Positions 20,354 to 32,780 are shown, counted from the stretch's first letter. The stretch is 64,000 bases of DNA from Craterostigma plantagineum (GCA_027422505.1 JAPQWV010000051.1:3439501-3503500); one strand, 5' to 3'. Notes: a model not told the origin generated them from the sequence alone. Program-made: numbers and translations.

Positions 20354-21753
20354 ATGGATTCTCTGCCGTCGGTGTCGCCGTCAATCGTGCTTCCGATCAC
20401 CGTACGCCGCCGCCAGTCCTACGCGTCCTTCTCATGCAGCAACAGATCGCCGACGAATCGGTTGAATAGATTGAGAAAGCACGGCGCTGCCGCGGCGATC
20501 AGCTGCGCGAAGAGAGGAGGAGAAGAGGAGGGGAACAAAGGAGAAAACGATGATCTGGAGCGGGCTCTGCGGATGGACGGTTCGATTCCCGGGACTTCCG
20601 ACGCGTTCGTCAGGCAGGTGTCGTCACGCGCCTACGGCATGCGCAGGCATCTTCAGCAGACCTTCGACAGCAGTAGCTACGATGGTATGGGCTTTACTTA
20701 CCTCTTCCCTCTAATTTTTTTTTTTTTGTTTCGATTCATTCGTTCTATGAGAAAGGGCATATGCTGTTTTAGAGCACGAATTCATTAAGAAGTAGTTGAA
20801 ATCGCTGCTAATCGAGGAACTGTAATACTAATTTGTCAAGTTTAAATAGTTGTCGTTGAGATCAATCCTGGAACACTTGACCTCTTCTACTAATGTCGAT
20901 AACTTCAGTTTTCAAAGTGCATACATACATCATGGAAATACCTCTGTTTTCAATTTTGGGAAGTGCATACGTACGTCATGGAAAAATCTATGTCACTGAA
21001 TAGACTTATTTATCTTCTGTGATCAGTCTTAGAGGCGAACCCGTGGCGGGAGGCAAGGAAATCTGTTTACGTGCTGACTCACCAGGAAAACCAGCTGTGC
21101 ACAATGAAAACTCGAAGAAAAAGAAGGTAACTTTCATACCTTTCCTTTCATCGATAGTCTTTTTCTACTATTCACCTCCATATGTAAGTGTTCTTGGCTC
21201 TGCTTATCACCTCATTGCAGTGAAGTTGAAAGAGAACTTGGGCTTCTATTCTCCAAGGGAGGCAAATGGAGAAACCAGTCGAAAAAATCTAGCCCAGATA
21301 ATAAGTTCCAAATGCTCGTCGAGGATGTCAGGGACGGCGTCCTCGTAAGATCTTTTCTCTCTGTATCTTGACTCTCTTTCAAAGCATACGTTCAAGTTCT
21401 ATCGATAATTTCATGAGACACTTTTTTCTGCTTCGAAGGTATTCGAAGATCAAAACGAAGCTGTAAAGTACTGCGATCTGCTCCAAGGAGGCGGGCAGGG
21501 ATGCGAAGGCGTCGCAGAGATAGAAGCCTCATCGGTAAAGCTTATCATTACCACACTCTCAGTTTGATCTCAAAATGTGGTTCAAAATATTTCAAGAAAT
21601 CGATCTTTTCCCCAGGTATTCGATCTCTGCCAAAGGAATCGGGCGCTCGCCGTATTATTTCGTAGGGGAAGAACGCCGCCGTTGCCCGACAGTCTCAAGC
21701 TCAACTTAGGCGCACGAAAACGATCCCTTGAAGACCAAGATGATTTGATTTAA
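20354..21753 (+). CDS. Plastid-type DUF3110-like protein, five exons, 262 aa
   Basis: Exons are 20354-20684, 21027-21126, 21221-21344, 21439-21534 and 21616-21753; all introns GT-AG, frame kept. Residues 1-55 are rich in Ser, Arg, Pro and Ala with few acids, like a chloroplast transit peptide. The domain starts VYVLTHQENQLCTM, continues ERELGLLFSKGGKW, FQMLVEDVRDGVLVFEDQNE, GCEGVAEIEASSVFDLCQ and ends KRSLEDQDDLI. The pattern (VYVL start, VLVFEDxxxAxxYCDLL centre, E-I-E-A near the end) fits DUF3110 proteins of cyanobacteria and chloroplasts. A relation to an NDH-assembly protein such as CRR41 is possible but from memory. No catalytic residues are evident. An inverted copy of its first 53 coding bases lies 0.9 kb upstream. 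Confidence 0.8.
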
Positions 21754-22475
21754 TTCGAATGGCTCCGTATGGAAAAGCTATCGTAGCATTTTTTAATGTA
21801 ATCGCTTATGGTGTCAACTTGTGTAATAGAATGTTAAAACATTCTTAAAAAAATAAGATCGGTCATTGAAAAACTTTTATTCGATTTCTTTTAGTTTTTT
21901 GGTATGTTGTAAAGTAGTGGGACATAAAGTGTAATTTTCCGAAATTGTTTTGCTCATCAACATCTATACTATTATTATAGTATGGGTGGAGGTAGCTATT
22001 AACTGCTAACGTGGTCTGTAAAATATTTATAATTTAACATCTTTATTTCTAATTTTATTAATTAAATAATTATCAAATTTAACACTCAATTTTAGTTATT
22101 ATACTTATACACCTAATCATTATTTTCCTTACATATATATATAAAAATTATATTTTCTCTACTAAACATAAATTAAATTTAAAAACTAAAAGTAAAACAA
22201 TATATTTAAGGGGTTTTTTCGATTCTGGCCCTTTTAAGTTTGGAAATAAGTTCAGCACTGTCAGTATGAAAATGACTCAATATCTTCCAGTTTTAGAGAA
22301 AAGGACAAAGTTATATAATAAGAGGTACTCAGAACCTGTTTTCTGTTACCATCTTTAACCATATTATTAAATAAATAATTTTTTCGATAAAAAACGGTGC
22401 ACAGATTTCTGTTTTCTTTCGAACGATCCTCGAAATCGAAACTCGATCTATCCACCATGGTTTATTTCGATATTC
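21754..22475. other. AT-rich intergenic stretch
   Basis: 3' flank of the DUF3110-like gene and AT-rich DNA. From about 22208 ('aggggttttttcgattctggccc') the sequence resembles, weakly and inverted, about 26540-26570. This may mark the left end of a large repeat-filled element. Confidence 0.35.
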
Positions 22476-23690
22476 AGGTCTCGAAATGTTCGATTTTACG
22501 GGTATATTTTTCGAACTCTTTGATGCAATTAATAAAAACACGATGAAATCGAATCTCGATTCGGTCGAAATTGAAGATATTTTATACAAATTCGAGCGAC
22601 CCATAAGCCGAACAAATCTTTGAAACACAGTATTGGCTCTATTGTCCGTCGCTCATGGTTTGCCAAAATTTAAAATCGTCGGATTGTTGGCTAATCATCT
22701 GTTCCCGAAACGTGGTATGGATGGTCATGCATCTGTCATCTTGAAACAATTATCTGGTATTGATGAGCTGGTATATGGTATAGGTACTGATTTATAGGTA
22801 TCTGTAAGCTGTATTTTGTACCGAATACCAATTATCTGGTATCATTACAACAGTGGAAATTCGATCACAATCGATTGCATATATTATTTCCATCTGCACA
22901 AACACACATTCTGCACCACACCAAGTTGGGTGTGTCCTAGACGGTTTATCATGTTATTTAGGTCTCAAATGTTCGATTTTACGGGTAAAACTTTCAAATT
23001 CTTTTTGACGCAAATAATAAAAACATGGCAAAATCGAATCCCGACTCTGTCGAAATTGAAGATATTTTGCACAAATTCGAGAGACTCATATCCTGAACAA
23101 ATCGCACACCGTATTGACTCTATTGTTTGTCGCTCGAGGTTAAATTTAAATACAATTGTCGGATTGTTGCCTAAACCACTGTTCCGGAAAAACGTGGTAT
23201 GGACGGTCAAGCATCTGTTCTAGTAAAACAGTTAATAGGTACTGAAAAATTCTCATTTGGTATACGTTTTGATTTAAAGGTAGCTATAAGCTGTATTTGG
23301 TACCAAGTTTCTCTTATCTGGTATCATTATAACAATGGAAACTCGATCGAAACGATTATCGTATATATTATTTCCATCTGCACGAACATGCATCTTGCAC
23401 CAAACAAAGTTGGGTGTGTCCTAGATGATTTATTATGTTATTGAGGTCTCGACGTGTTCGATTTTACGGGTATATTTTCGAAATTATTTTGACGCAAATA
23501 ATAAAAATCGACGAATTCTACCAAATTCGGTCAAAATTGAAGATACTTCATACAAATTCGGGAGACTCATATCCTGATCAAAGCACCGAGACACCGTGTT
23601 GATTCTATTGTTCGTCGCTCAAGGTTGTCGAAATTTAAATACAATCGCCAGATTTTTTGCCTAATTTCCCGAAATAAGAAAGTGGTACCA
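22476..23690. repeat. Tandem repeat of about 484 bp, two and a half copies
   Basis: Units start at 22476, 22960 and 23444 with 'aggtctcra.(a/g)tgttcgattttacgggta'. Each continues with 'tcgaaattgaagatat', 'attc..t.gac', 'gtcgctc' and 'cggattgtt'. The third unit is cut at about 23690. Copies are clearly diverged. No conserved reading frame was found. Confidence 0.85.
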
Positions 23691-24960
23691 ATAATTATTA
23701 ATTGTTATTCTCTGTGTAACTTGTGTTATCCAATTTAGGCGGGATTTCAATAATTCATGCGGGATCTCAGTAATTTAGGCGGAAATTGCAATATTTGGCT
23801 ACAAGGGAGCTCGTCAAATAATGTGGTACATCCCTCGAGTTAAGAGGGATTTCAAATTACGTTTAACGTCAATGACTCCTAGGAATTTCTTGCAGGATAT
23901 GTTGATATTATAAACGTCTTAATGTGAAACGTATACAATGAACCTTGATTAAAAACATAAGGATAGGGTAGGAGGTGATCTTGATTACAATACTAGTGAT
24001 ATCAACATTGGACTACTAACGTCAATGTTCGCGTGTGGAAGAAAATGCGAATTTGGCTTTCATTCTTGAAATTGAAACGTTTTCAAGTGAGTAACACATT
24101 CTGCAAATAAAATAACACAATATAAAAGAAAACATTTCATTAAGAATATTCCGGAATGTTGTCAAGGAATATTATCACATTACTTGCCAATAATACCGAA
24201 TGTCCGATATAAAAGAACAGTACAAATCCAATTTTTAACACTATTGTTGATATTGATACTGCATAATAGGTTTGCATACCACGATACAAATTCATCAGTT
24301 TTGCTCACAAATCCATTTTTTTTGATTGTTTAGGGTTTGCGGCCTCGAATGTTGAGTTTATGGTCTATTAAATATTGTTCGTGCTTTAATGTTGAACTTT
24401 GAATACGTTTGTGATGGAATTCATAACGTTATGTCTCATCAAAAAAGATACTAGTACATTTTGTGAAAGAAGAGCTATGTGTTTACATGACTTTTGATCT
24501 CAACTTCCATATCGTATCAACATTCACAAAACGTGTCTTTTAATGAAATTTTGTGATTTAGCTTCATCATATCATCTATTTCCATGAATGTCAATCTTAT
24601 ACATCCCAACGAAATGAATTTATGAACGAAATTAATCGAAATAGTAATGTGGTATTGATTAGGTATTTTGTGGTTCTTGTAGCTACAAATGTGTTATAAC
24701 CTTTGTTTATATTGTTATTTTTTATCAGACATGTGGTACTATTTGCAAGCAATGTGGTAATATTAAGTTATTGTACTATTAATATCTCTGATAATCTAGA
24801 ACCTTCTAGAATGTTCTTAGTGATGAGTTACCTAGAATGCTTGAATTGTTACTCAGAATAAATGAAGTGTTACCAACCAGTTTTTTAATTGACAACGTTC
24901 CAATATTTCCCATCAAAATTCTTCGTTATTCCATTATCAAACGAATTACCTCAACATTCG
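23691..24960. other. AT-rich stretch, no gene seen
   Basis: No coding pattern, RNA gene or repeat boundary could be supported on either strand. Confidence 0.4.
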
Positions 24961-26400
24961 ATCTTAGGTCGCTAATAAAGTAGAATGATCAGTTACAGAA
25001 ATTGAAAATGTTTCGATCTTAGGTCGCATCAAAATTTGTCGTTATTCCATGACTAGCATAGATAATTATTGTCGACTACTAAGACCCACACCCGAATTGG
25101 TGTGAATCCACATTATTCGAGCATAAAAGTCGAGATTTCTCTAGTTTTTTACCCAAAGTTTGAGTTGGGTTTAAGCATTATTCCAACATAACATTGAAAA
25201 TTATCCTTGTTTATGAGGATCCATGAAAAATTGAGATCGGTTTTACCTTTGTCGATTACTAAGGTTGAAGATTTCTTCAATTTCGGGGAGTTTTGGGTAG
25301 CATACGAATTTTTGATCTTTCTATTGACACGTTAGTCCGTACCAGTTGCATGTAGTTATTGTAGGAAACAACCCGTTATTTTTTTATTATGTGTTATACA
25401 TGAGGCAAGACTTGTTACCATTTATTAGTAATATGTTAATATTTTTGAAGGTAGAGTTCTGAAACTTGCAGAAAATGGTACCCAAATAAAGTGATGTGTT
25501 ACTGAAATTGAAAATGTTTCGATATTAGTTCGCAGCAAAATTCGTTGTTATTTCATGTCGATTACTAAGACCCACATCCGAATTGGTGTGAATGTTCATT
25601 ATTCGATCATAAAGTCGAGATTTCACTCGTTCTTTTACCAAAATTTTTCGAATTGTGTTTGAAGCATTATTCCAACTTAATATAGAAAATTGTCCTTGTC
25701 TATGAGGACCCATGAGAAATTGAGATCGGTTTTACCTTTTTTGATTACTAACGTTGAAGATTTCTGTGATTTCAGAGAGTTTTGGGTGTCGTACTATTTT
25801 TTAATGTTCCTCTTGACGCCCTATTTCGTACTAGTTGCATGTAGTCATTATAGGAAACAAATCGTTATTGCCTTCTCGTTATTTTGTTATAAGCCAACTT
25901 TTATTCCTCAAAGTTAGGAATCTGTTATTGTTTTAGGATAGAGTTTCCAAAATAGTAAAAAGTGGTACCTAGATTAAGTAACGTGTTACTGAAATTATTT
26001 GTTATTACTGAGGCGGCCCTTATTCCTCAATGTTAAGAATCTGATATATGTTTTGATGGTAGAGTTTCTGTACGAGAAAAAATGTTACCCAGATAAAGTG
26101 ATTTGTTACTGAAATCGAAAATGTTTGGATCTCAGCTCGAGACGTCGTTGTTATTTCGTGTCGATTACTAGGACCCACATCCGAATTGGTGTGAATCCAC
26201 ATTATTCGAGCACAAAAGTCAAGATATCACTCGTGTTTGTACCAAAATTTCGAATTGAGTTTGAAGCATTATTCCAATATATCATCGAAATTTTCCTTGG
26301 TTACGAGGACCCATGAGAAATTGAGCTTGATTTTACCTTTTCAGCTCAATAACGTCGAAGATTTCTGAGATTTCAGGGCGTTTGTGTGTTGTAAGAATCA
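24961..26400. repeat. Three diverged copies of a repeat of roughly 350 bp
   Basis: Anchors 'gacccaca(c/t)ccgaattggtgtgaa' at about 25083, 25569 and 26172 are each preceded by 'gttactgaaat.gaaaatgtt'-type words. They are followed by 'aagcattattccaa', 'gaggaycca' and 'ttgag.t.g.ttttacctt'. Spacing is irregular (about 486 and 603 bp). Non-coding. Confidence 0.8.
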
Positions 26401-26611
26401 CAGATCTATAAAACGTCAGACGTGAGGGATGACATAGCTATGTAAATTTTCGCAACAGCTGAGGGCAAATGGGTCTTTTTCGCACAATTAGGTCTGACTC
26501 CTTTAAACATAATTTAGCAATGGGGTCTGAATCCAATGAAAATAACTTAGAGGGCCTGGAACGTAAATTTCTCTATATTTGAAGCACAGAGTGCGCACAT
26601 ATAGTACTAAT

Positions 26612-26759
26612 GGCCTGAGCTACCCTCGCTTCCGCTCCCACGCGCACCACGTAACGTTTCTTCCGTGATTTCGATTCAGCTCCGAATTTAGTAATTATAG
26701 CATATCAACGGAGGCCTTTTTTCTTGCCGTTGTGAGCGGAAGCGAGGGTAGCTCAGGCC
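26612..26759. repeat. Perfect 26-bp inverted repeat (hairpin) with 96-bp loop
   Basis: Left arm 26612-26637 reads ggcctgagctaccctcgctt and on; right arm 26734-26759 is its exact reverse complement. The region is GC-richer than its surroundings. A minus-strand open frame at 26695-26937 (Ser/Arg/Pro-rich) overlaps the right arm but matches nothing I recognise. Confidence 0.85.
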
Positions 26760-27046
26760 ACTCCGCAGCCGCCGGGGACGCTGTTGGGGTGGGCCGATTA
26801 ATCGACGCCGGCCCCCGAACAACGCAACATGGCGATAGCGGAAGCGCGTTTTGAACCGAGCAGCGTAGGGTGCCGAATTTTCGATTTTCAACATCTAAAT
26901 TCGACCTAGCACCCTTCGACTTCTCCCGAGGGCTCAAGATACTGCCCTAAGCCTCAAGAGACCACATCTAATTCGAACTTCTCAAATTCGAATTTAATAC
27001 AACTTTATTCGAATTAATATTTTCGTTCCAAACTAGTTCGAACAAA

Positions 27047-27400
27047 GCGGCAGCCGACAGCTTTTTGACAATTTGGCAACCGAAACGATTTCTGATCGAT
27101 ACCAAATTTTCCAGAATGATTCTACACTTCCCAACGATCACAATGAGGGGTCTTTCGAGTCATTCCGATGTCGTTGGATATTTTTCGCAAAATCAAATCA
27201 GTGGTTCAAAATTATCAATTCGACTAAAGCGGAAGTCTACCGTCTTTCGACAGTTTGACAACCGAAATGATTTCCAATAAATACCAACTTTCCCAGATTG
27301 ATTCTACACTTCCCGACGATCGCAACGAGGGGTCTTTAGAATCATTCCGATGTCATTTGGTATTTTTCGTAAAATCAAATCAGTAGGGTTCGAAATATAC
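27047..27400. repeat. Two-copy tandem repeat of about 185 bp
   Basis: Copies from about 27047 and 27229 share 'gcgg.ag.c.ac', 'tttgacaa..ggcaaccgaaa.gattt', 'gattctacacttccc.acgatc', 'gaggggtcttt' and 'atttttcg.aaaatcaaatca'. Non-coding. It may belong to the retroelement debris that follows. Confidence 0.8.
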
Positions 27401-27613
27401 CTTCGGCGTACGTGATTACACCTTGGATGAGCGTCGCAACGCCTCGTCTGGTTCCCGGGGCCTCGGGGCTAGATTGTCACGCCGGTATGTCCTTTATCGA
27501 ACCTCCGAAACTGCTCCCGATGGCTAGACGCAGTTCGGTTCGGGCGCCGGGCTTCGTCGAACGATCCCGTGGCTTGACGTGGCTTGAGAAGTTCAAAACT
27601 TAAGCTCACTTTT

Positions 27614-29212
27614 GTTCTAATTCTCTAGTATGAGTTGAGTTGTTGAGAGCATGTACCAAGTTCTAAGGCTTAGAAACTAACTCACATTGCATGCTTCTCA
27701 TCTACTTCATTTATGCATGTTTCTCCTTTTCATTTTCACACCTAAGCCCATGAGTGTAGTAAAATTCCACTATAGTTATTTTATTATTTTCTACAACACT
27801 TGTCATGCTCCCACAATGTGACTCATATGCCACCTCAACTTATGTGGCATGCTAGAAATTATACACATGTCCAATACCAAGTCAACATGCAATTATTCCA
27901 TTTTGGCTCTTTAGGTTTCTAAATTCTCAATTTAGTCCCTCAATTTCAAGTAATAAAATAATTAAATCCAGTCTAATTATTTTAATTACAATTGAGCGTC
28001 ATTTAGTTAATTAATTAAGCACTTAAGACAATCTTAAGTCCTAATTATTCCCGTGAACGTCACCGGAATTTAACTAAATCGTCGACACCTCGTATCAACT
28101 TTGCCACTACCTCAACGAATCCATTCGTTAGGTTCTAGAGAAAAGCCCACCGATTTCGTTCGAGGTCATTACCATTTTTAAGCGCGACTCTTTAGGTTCG
28201 TCTCAACTGGCACGGGAGGAATCCGCGAATCCCTGTATTCGCCTAGCCAATCCCGCGGTACTAGACAGATCCTAGTTGAGAACGAATTTTGATCTAATCT
28301 AAATTCGGGCGAACCGACTATAGTGTATATATTAAATAACTCGTACGCCTTTCACTTGCGTCCCGGTTAGGTGAGAGCCATGTAAATGTCAAACTTACTA
28401 ACCTAACACTATGTTATAATCGAGACCCAATCGATTATTTAAACTCCGCTCCGTATCTAATACGAGCGAGCTGGCCGAAGGCTTTACAACCACGTTCTCC
28501 AATTACGTCATAGGACGTTAACCTATACGAATATAGGCAGTGAATCCCGATAGTAGTCAAAGCTCGGTAATCACCTCCGTAAAGTCAGTTGCGTTTCGTC
28601 GTTGGCCCGTGTCCCATTCCCGAACACTTGCGAGCCTAGCCAACTAGCGACAAACCGAAATCGCGAAAGCAAACCCGTCAATGACCCTATCGATCTGAGG
28701 CTGCTATAGTCATTCGTTCAATCATTGACAACATCCCAGCATGTGATCGAGACGAATATGAGCCGAATGTCCGAATACGCGATCTCTAGGATCACCAATA
28801 TCTCCATCACGACCCACTACCTCTCAGGTAATCGGTGACACTACCGATACTGTGGCCGTCAATGGATAAGTCATATTCGAATATCTAGTCACCCAGCTAG
28901 AATCCTTAGACTTACGATCTTTTATTTAATGCTGAGATTAAGGACCGTCCGGTGTCTCCTCCCTCATCCCCACGAGAATCAGATGTCCAACTCAAACATT
29001 TGGGTGTTATTTATTATTTATCGCACCGCCAAATGCCAAGCAGACTTTAAATTCGATAAATAAATAATAATGCCTTTATTATAATGAAAATAATATTCAC
29101 TACTTTATTTGGACAGTATATACAATAAAACTGTCTATCGACATATACATCATTATGCGCCCTATACTATTCCTAGTCCTTGTATGGCATTCCGAGGGCA
29201 CACTCCCTAACA
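27614..29212 (-). mobile_element. Probable copia 3' LTR (minus strand), far end uncertain
   Basis: Reading the minus strand, 'aagtgggaggc' is a polypurine tract just after the copia RNase H stop. It is followed at 29212 by TGTTAGGGAGTGTGCCC, a typical LTR start. The far end should read '..AACA' (forward 'tgtt..'); candidates are 27614 and 27640, giving about 1.6 kb, so that border is a guess. No second LTR is present in the window. Confidence 0.45.
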
Positions 29213-29247
29213 GCCTCCCACTTGCACTCGAATGTCATGTGTTGTAC

Positions 29248-29435
29248 CTAATGCCAGTCACAATGGTATCGTAGCCACATCTTGTCCAGATGCTGTTCCA
29301 TAACTGCCTGGGACAAGGGCTTCGTAAGTGGGTCCGCCACGTTTTCCGCGGTGGCGATTTTCTGCACGGCGACCATCCCGTTTTCAACGAACTCACGTAG
29401 TACGTGATATTTTCTCTCAATATGTTTGGACTTGC
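29248..29435 (-). pseudogene. Copia RNase H C-terminal fragment
   Basis: The minus-strand frame reads KSKHIERKYHVLREFVENG, then ATAENVADPLTKPLSQAVME and KMWLRYHCDWH followed by TAG. This is the conserved C-terminus of Ty1/copia RNase H. The fragment is cut off at about 29436 by unrelated AT-rich DNA, so the element has lost the rest of pol, gag and its 5' LTR. Confidence 0.9.
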
Positions 29436-30361
29436 AAAAAAGTTGATGATTAAGGAGTGCTAAAAAATATTGATAAAATGTTATAAGATATATATTTTTA
29501 AAAATATTACTAATATGTTATTGCATACAAATATTAGTACATATATTTTGAAATTCAAACATTTTTACTACCTTGAGTTTAAAATTTGCACATTTTTAGT
29601 ACCTAATATTTAACTTAAATAAATTTAGTACTTTATGTTTTGAAATTTAAATATACCTACTGAATTAATCAACAGAAAAATTTTACCATGTTTTGATATT
29701 TTGACTTAATACCTTAAAGTGATTTGAAAAAAAATCTAAATGTAACATATGAAAACTTGCAAGTTGCAACTTCTTCTAAAGGTAAATATTCGTTACAAAC
29801 CGAACCGTACCATACTGATTTGGTACAGGTATTTTCTAGACTGAATGCCGAATGGAAAGGTTAAATATTATATATCTTTACTAGAGTATGATATATAATA
29901 TAAACTAAAAATAATAAAAGTTGAACCAAGAATTAATGTTTAATTGCTGTGTATCTTTTGATGAGAGAAGCTGTAAGGTTTCAAAAGTTAATTGAGATAT
30001 TTTACTTTAAAAAGAAAATCACTGACAAGTAATAGATCAAAAAACTGAAGCAAAATAAAAAGTTTCGTTAAAGTAACTTAATTATTAATTAGATGTTTAA
30101 TTTTTAAAACATAAGATATCGAATATGTTTATATCAAGCAAAAGGTGCTAAATATGACAGAGGTAAACATCCTATATAGTGTAATTGTAATATTTACATA
30201 GGTATTAAAAATATTCAAAATTTAAAACATAAGGTACTAACTATGTTTAAAATAAACATGAGATACTAAATAAGAAAAAGTATACACATTGGTACTAAAT
30301 ATGTAAATGTCCCTTAAATATGCAAAAGATACAATTTTATATTATATATATGCGTCATGTT
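29436..30361. other. AT-rich stretch, no gene seen
   Basis: Very AT-rich with repeated 'ggtactaaatatg' and 'agatactaaata'-like words. No coding pattern or boundary was recognised. Confidence 0.4.
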
Positions 30362-30370
30362 TCTCTATAT

Positions 30371-31084
30371 GGCTTTTTAAATTAAATAATGCAAAAAAAA
30401 CTAATATTTAATAAAATAGGGTCGTTTTTTAAATAATTAACAAAATAGGGTAATCCGCAGTTAATACCCGCGGCGACGCACCCATTAGGAGCGACCTCGC
30501 ATCCATTGGACGCGATGACCAATTTTATTATTTTTTTTTGTTTCCCATCCCATCCCATCCATTGGACGCGATGACCCATTAGGAGATATCTTATATTTTT
30601 TATATTAGAAAATATTTTTTATTTTTATAAATTAATATTTTTAATGGTCGTAAAAATGAAAATAAATAAAAAATATTTCAAAAAGGAAAAATATAAGATA
30701 TGCATATCATTTTAATCGTCGTGAAACAAGCAATAAATTAGATATATTTATAAATTTTTATTATGTAATCACATGAAGTAAACGATGATTTTATGATTAG
30801 GTGGATTATATAATTAATAAATATATATAAAAAAGTTAAAATAAAACATTGAAAAAAAATAAAAAAATAAGTTGATGTCGCACCCATTGGGTGCGACGAT
30901 GGGATGGCAAACAAAAAAAAATAAAATAAAATTGGTCGTAGCGTCCAATGGATGCGACGTAGCCCCTAATGGGTGCGTCGTCGCGGGTATTAACTGCGGA
31001 TTACCCTATTTTGTTAATTATTTAAAAAACGACCCTATTTTATTAAATATTAGTTTTTTTTTGTATTATTTAATTTAAAAAGCC
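30371..31084. mobile_element. Non-autonomous Mutator-like element with about 190-bp terminal inverted repeats
   Basis: Ends GGCTTTTTAAATTAAATAAT and its complement enclose 714 bp. A perfect 9-bp target duplication, TCTCTATAT, sits at 30362-30370 and 31085-31093. Each arm (about 30371-30560 and 30895-31084) contains the same GC-rich block with 'gcatccattggacgcga' and 'cgcacccattag' words. Long inverted ends and a 9-bp duplication are diagnostic of Mutator-like elements. The centre is AT-rich and has no gene. Facing open frames of 65-68 codons in the two arms are products of the inverted repeat. Confidence 0.9.
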
Positions 31085-31742
31085 TCTCTATATCTTTTGA
31101 ATTCTTGTTTGTTGGAATTTATATACACACAACACATATCCAAGAAAAGGATACATAAATTCAAGTAACATCATCACCCACGGAAAATCTAAATATTGAT
31201 TTCCTGAAAGGCTTAATTATTTTTTTAGTCCCATAAGTTAGCGTGGTTGGTATGGGGACCTATATTTTACGGGTTTGCAATATAGGGACTTTAAGTATCG
31301 AAATCAAGGACATTTTGCCCCAAAATTCACCACGTGAGACGCACGTGATCGTATTTTAAGATGTGGAAGCTGATGTGGGCTGGACCAGCTGAGTAACGAG
31401 GTGGAAAAAATTTTCGACGTGGACCCACATCATAAAAGTAAGCCACGTCATAAAAATAAAAAATCAAAATCAAAATAATAATAAAATCAAATTAATCAAT
31501 TTCACAATCTAAAATTCCCTCCTCTCTCTGTCACGATCTCCTCTCTTCTACACAATTTTGAGATCCCCAAATACAGTGCCCCTTACTATTGATCAATTCT
31601 GCAACCCATTCGAAATTCCCCAATTTCGAGTGCTCCAAAAAACCCTAGTTGGTGAAGTCTGATTTTTGGGATTTCTCATTTGAGATTTGAGAGAGTGGGG
31701 GGTGGGGATCGAAACCCTAAAGTAATTTAGGGAAGAGTCACA

Positions 31743-32050
31743 ATGTCCTATGTCCAAAGCTGCTTGTACTATCACTGTAGCCGACCGGCTCGCTTGAGAA
31801 CTTCATGGACTGAGAAGAACCCCGGTCGTTTGTCGAGATTACAAGTTGCGACTATGATTTTTGTGGTGTCGAGCACAAACTTTTCGCTGGGCAGGGCTTG
31901 TTTGAGATTATTCCAATTTTTCATTAGTGTTCGTCATTGTAATTCTGCTTTGTATTTTCATAAAAATGGATGTGATTTTTTCGAATGGGAGGATCCTCCG
32001 CTATGTTCCCGATCGAATTGTAGTCGATTTGTTGGGGAAGATTTCAGTGA
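31743..32050 (+). pseudogene. GRF-type zinc-finger protein remnant inside the Mutator-like element
   Basis: From the ATG at 31743 the frame reads CSRPARLRTSWTEKNPGR, the N-terminal half of a GRF-type zinc finger. After a shift and about 100 bases, NGCDFFEWEDPPLC is the C-terminal half. The intervening sequence has a frame change or an unrecognised intron. GRF fingers bind nucleic acid in other proteins. It begins about 210 bp inside the element, directly behind the left inverted repeat, so that repeat probably supplies its promoter. It is more likely broken than active. Confidence 0.7.
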
Positions 32051-32555
32051 TCGAAGTTGCCTCATCAGGATTTTCTTCCCCAGTTATATCATCCTCTGCC
32101 TCATTATCAGTATCATCAAACACCTCTTCATCCCCTTCCCCATCCATCTCATCAATATCATTCTGCCTGCTCAAATCATCAACAGTCTGTTCATTTACAA
32201 CCCTATCTGCATTTTCTTCTCCAACCTTTTCAACCTACTCATCTCCTAACACCTCAACATACAAATGAACTTCTCTTGAAGCAATTGACTTTTCTTGAAT
32301 CAGTTCTTTCAATTGACTATCCTCTACAACTAACTGGAATTCCATCACCCTATTGTAGTACCTCTTTCGCCCCAAGATTCCTATACTTTCAGCAAATTTG
32401 CTAAGATTTTTTAGGTTTAACAACTGACTGTTAACACAATCCCATTTGTTAACAGTCCCACCTAAATAATCAATCTTGGGTACATGCTGAAATTTTCCAC
32501 CAGAGTACAACACCAGCGTGATACTGAAGGTCTTAGGATTTGTAAACAGTTTCAT
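32050..32555 (-). pseudogene. MURA-type transposase N-terminal fragment (PB1-like domain and acidic linker)
   Basis: From the ATG at 32555 the minus strand reads FSITLVLYSGGKF, IDYLGGTVNKWDCVN, KFAESIGILG and VEVLGDE, then TAG. After the stop the same frame continues with an acidic stretch (VFDDTDNEAEDDITGEE) to about 32050. This order matches the N-terminus of plant Mutator transposases: PB1-like domain, then acidic linker. The DNA-binding, DDE and zinc-knuckle parts are absent. A possible upstream mini-exon ('atgcctccacctctataccg' before GTAAGT) starts near 32647. Confidence 0.75.
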
Positions 32556-32780
32556 TCCAAAATAGAAAATTAAGTCACACGAACACAAAAAAGTTGCTTC
32601 AAATGAATAATACAAAATTTTACTTACGGTATAGAGGTGGAGGCATGTTGATGTGTCGCTCACGTCGTGGTTGACACAACGTCCACTTATCCATTTCGCC
32701 ACCAACTGCAAACTTCCCTCAATTACTCTAGGTTTTCGAATGCTTAAATCACTCTCTCAAATGAACTCCCAAAATCAGAC

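Noticed and set aside
22476..26400. Regularly repeated blocks that might suggest a CRISPR-like array
   Set aside because: Units are hundreds of bases long, diverged and in a plant genome; ordinary tandem repeats.
30382..31078. Two similar 65-68 codon frames facing each other (SNGCEVAPNGCVAAGINCG)
   Set aside because: They are the two arms of a transposon's inverted repeat, which explains their similarity without any protein.
31927..32404. Ser/Pro-rich plus-strand frames (113 and 115 codons)
   Set aside because: Reverse strand of the acidic transposase linker; low-complexity complement, not a gene.
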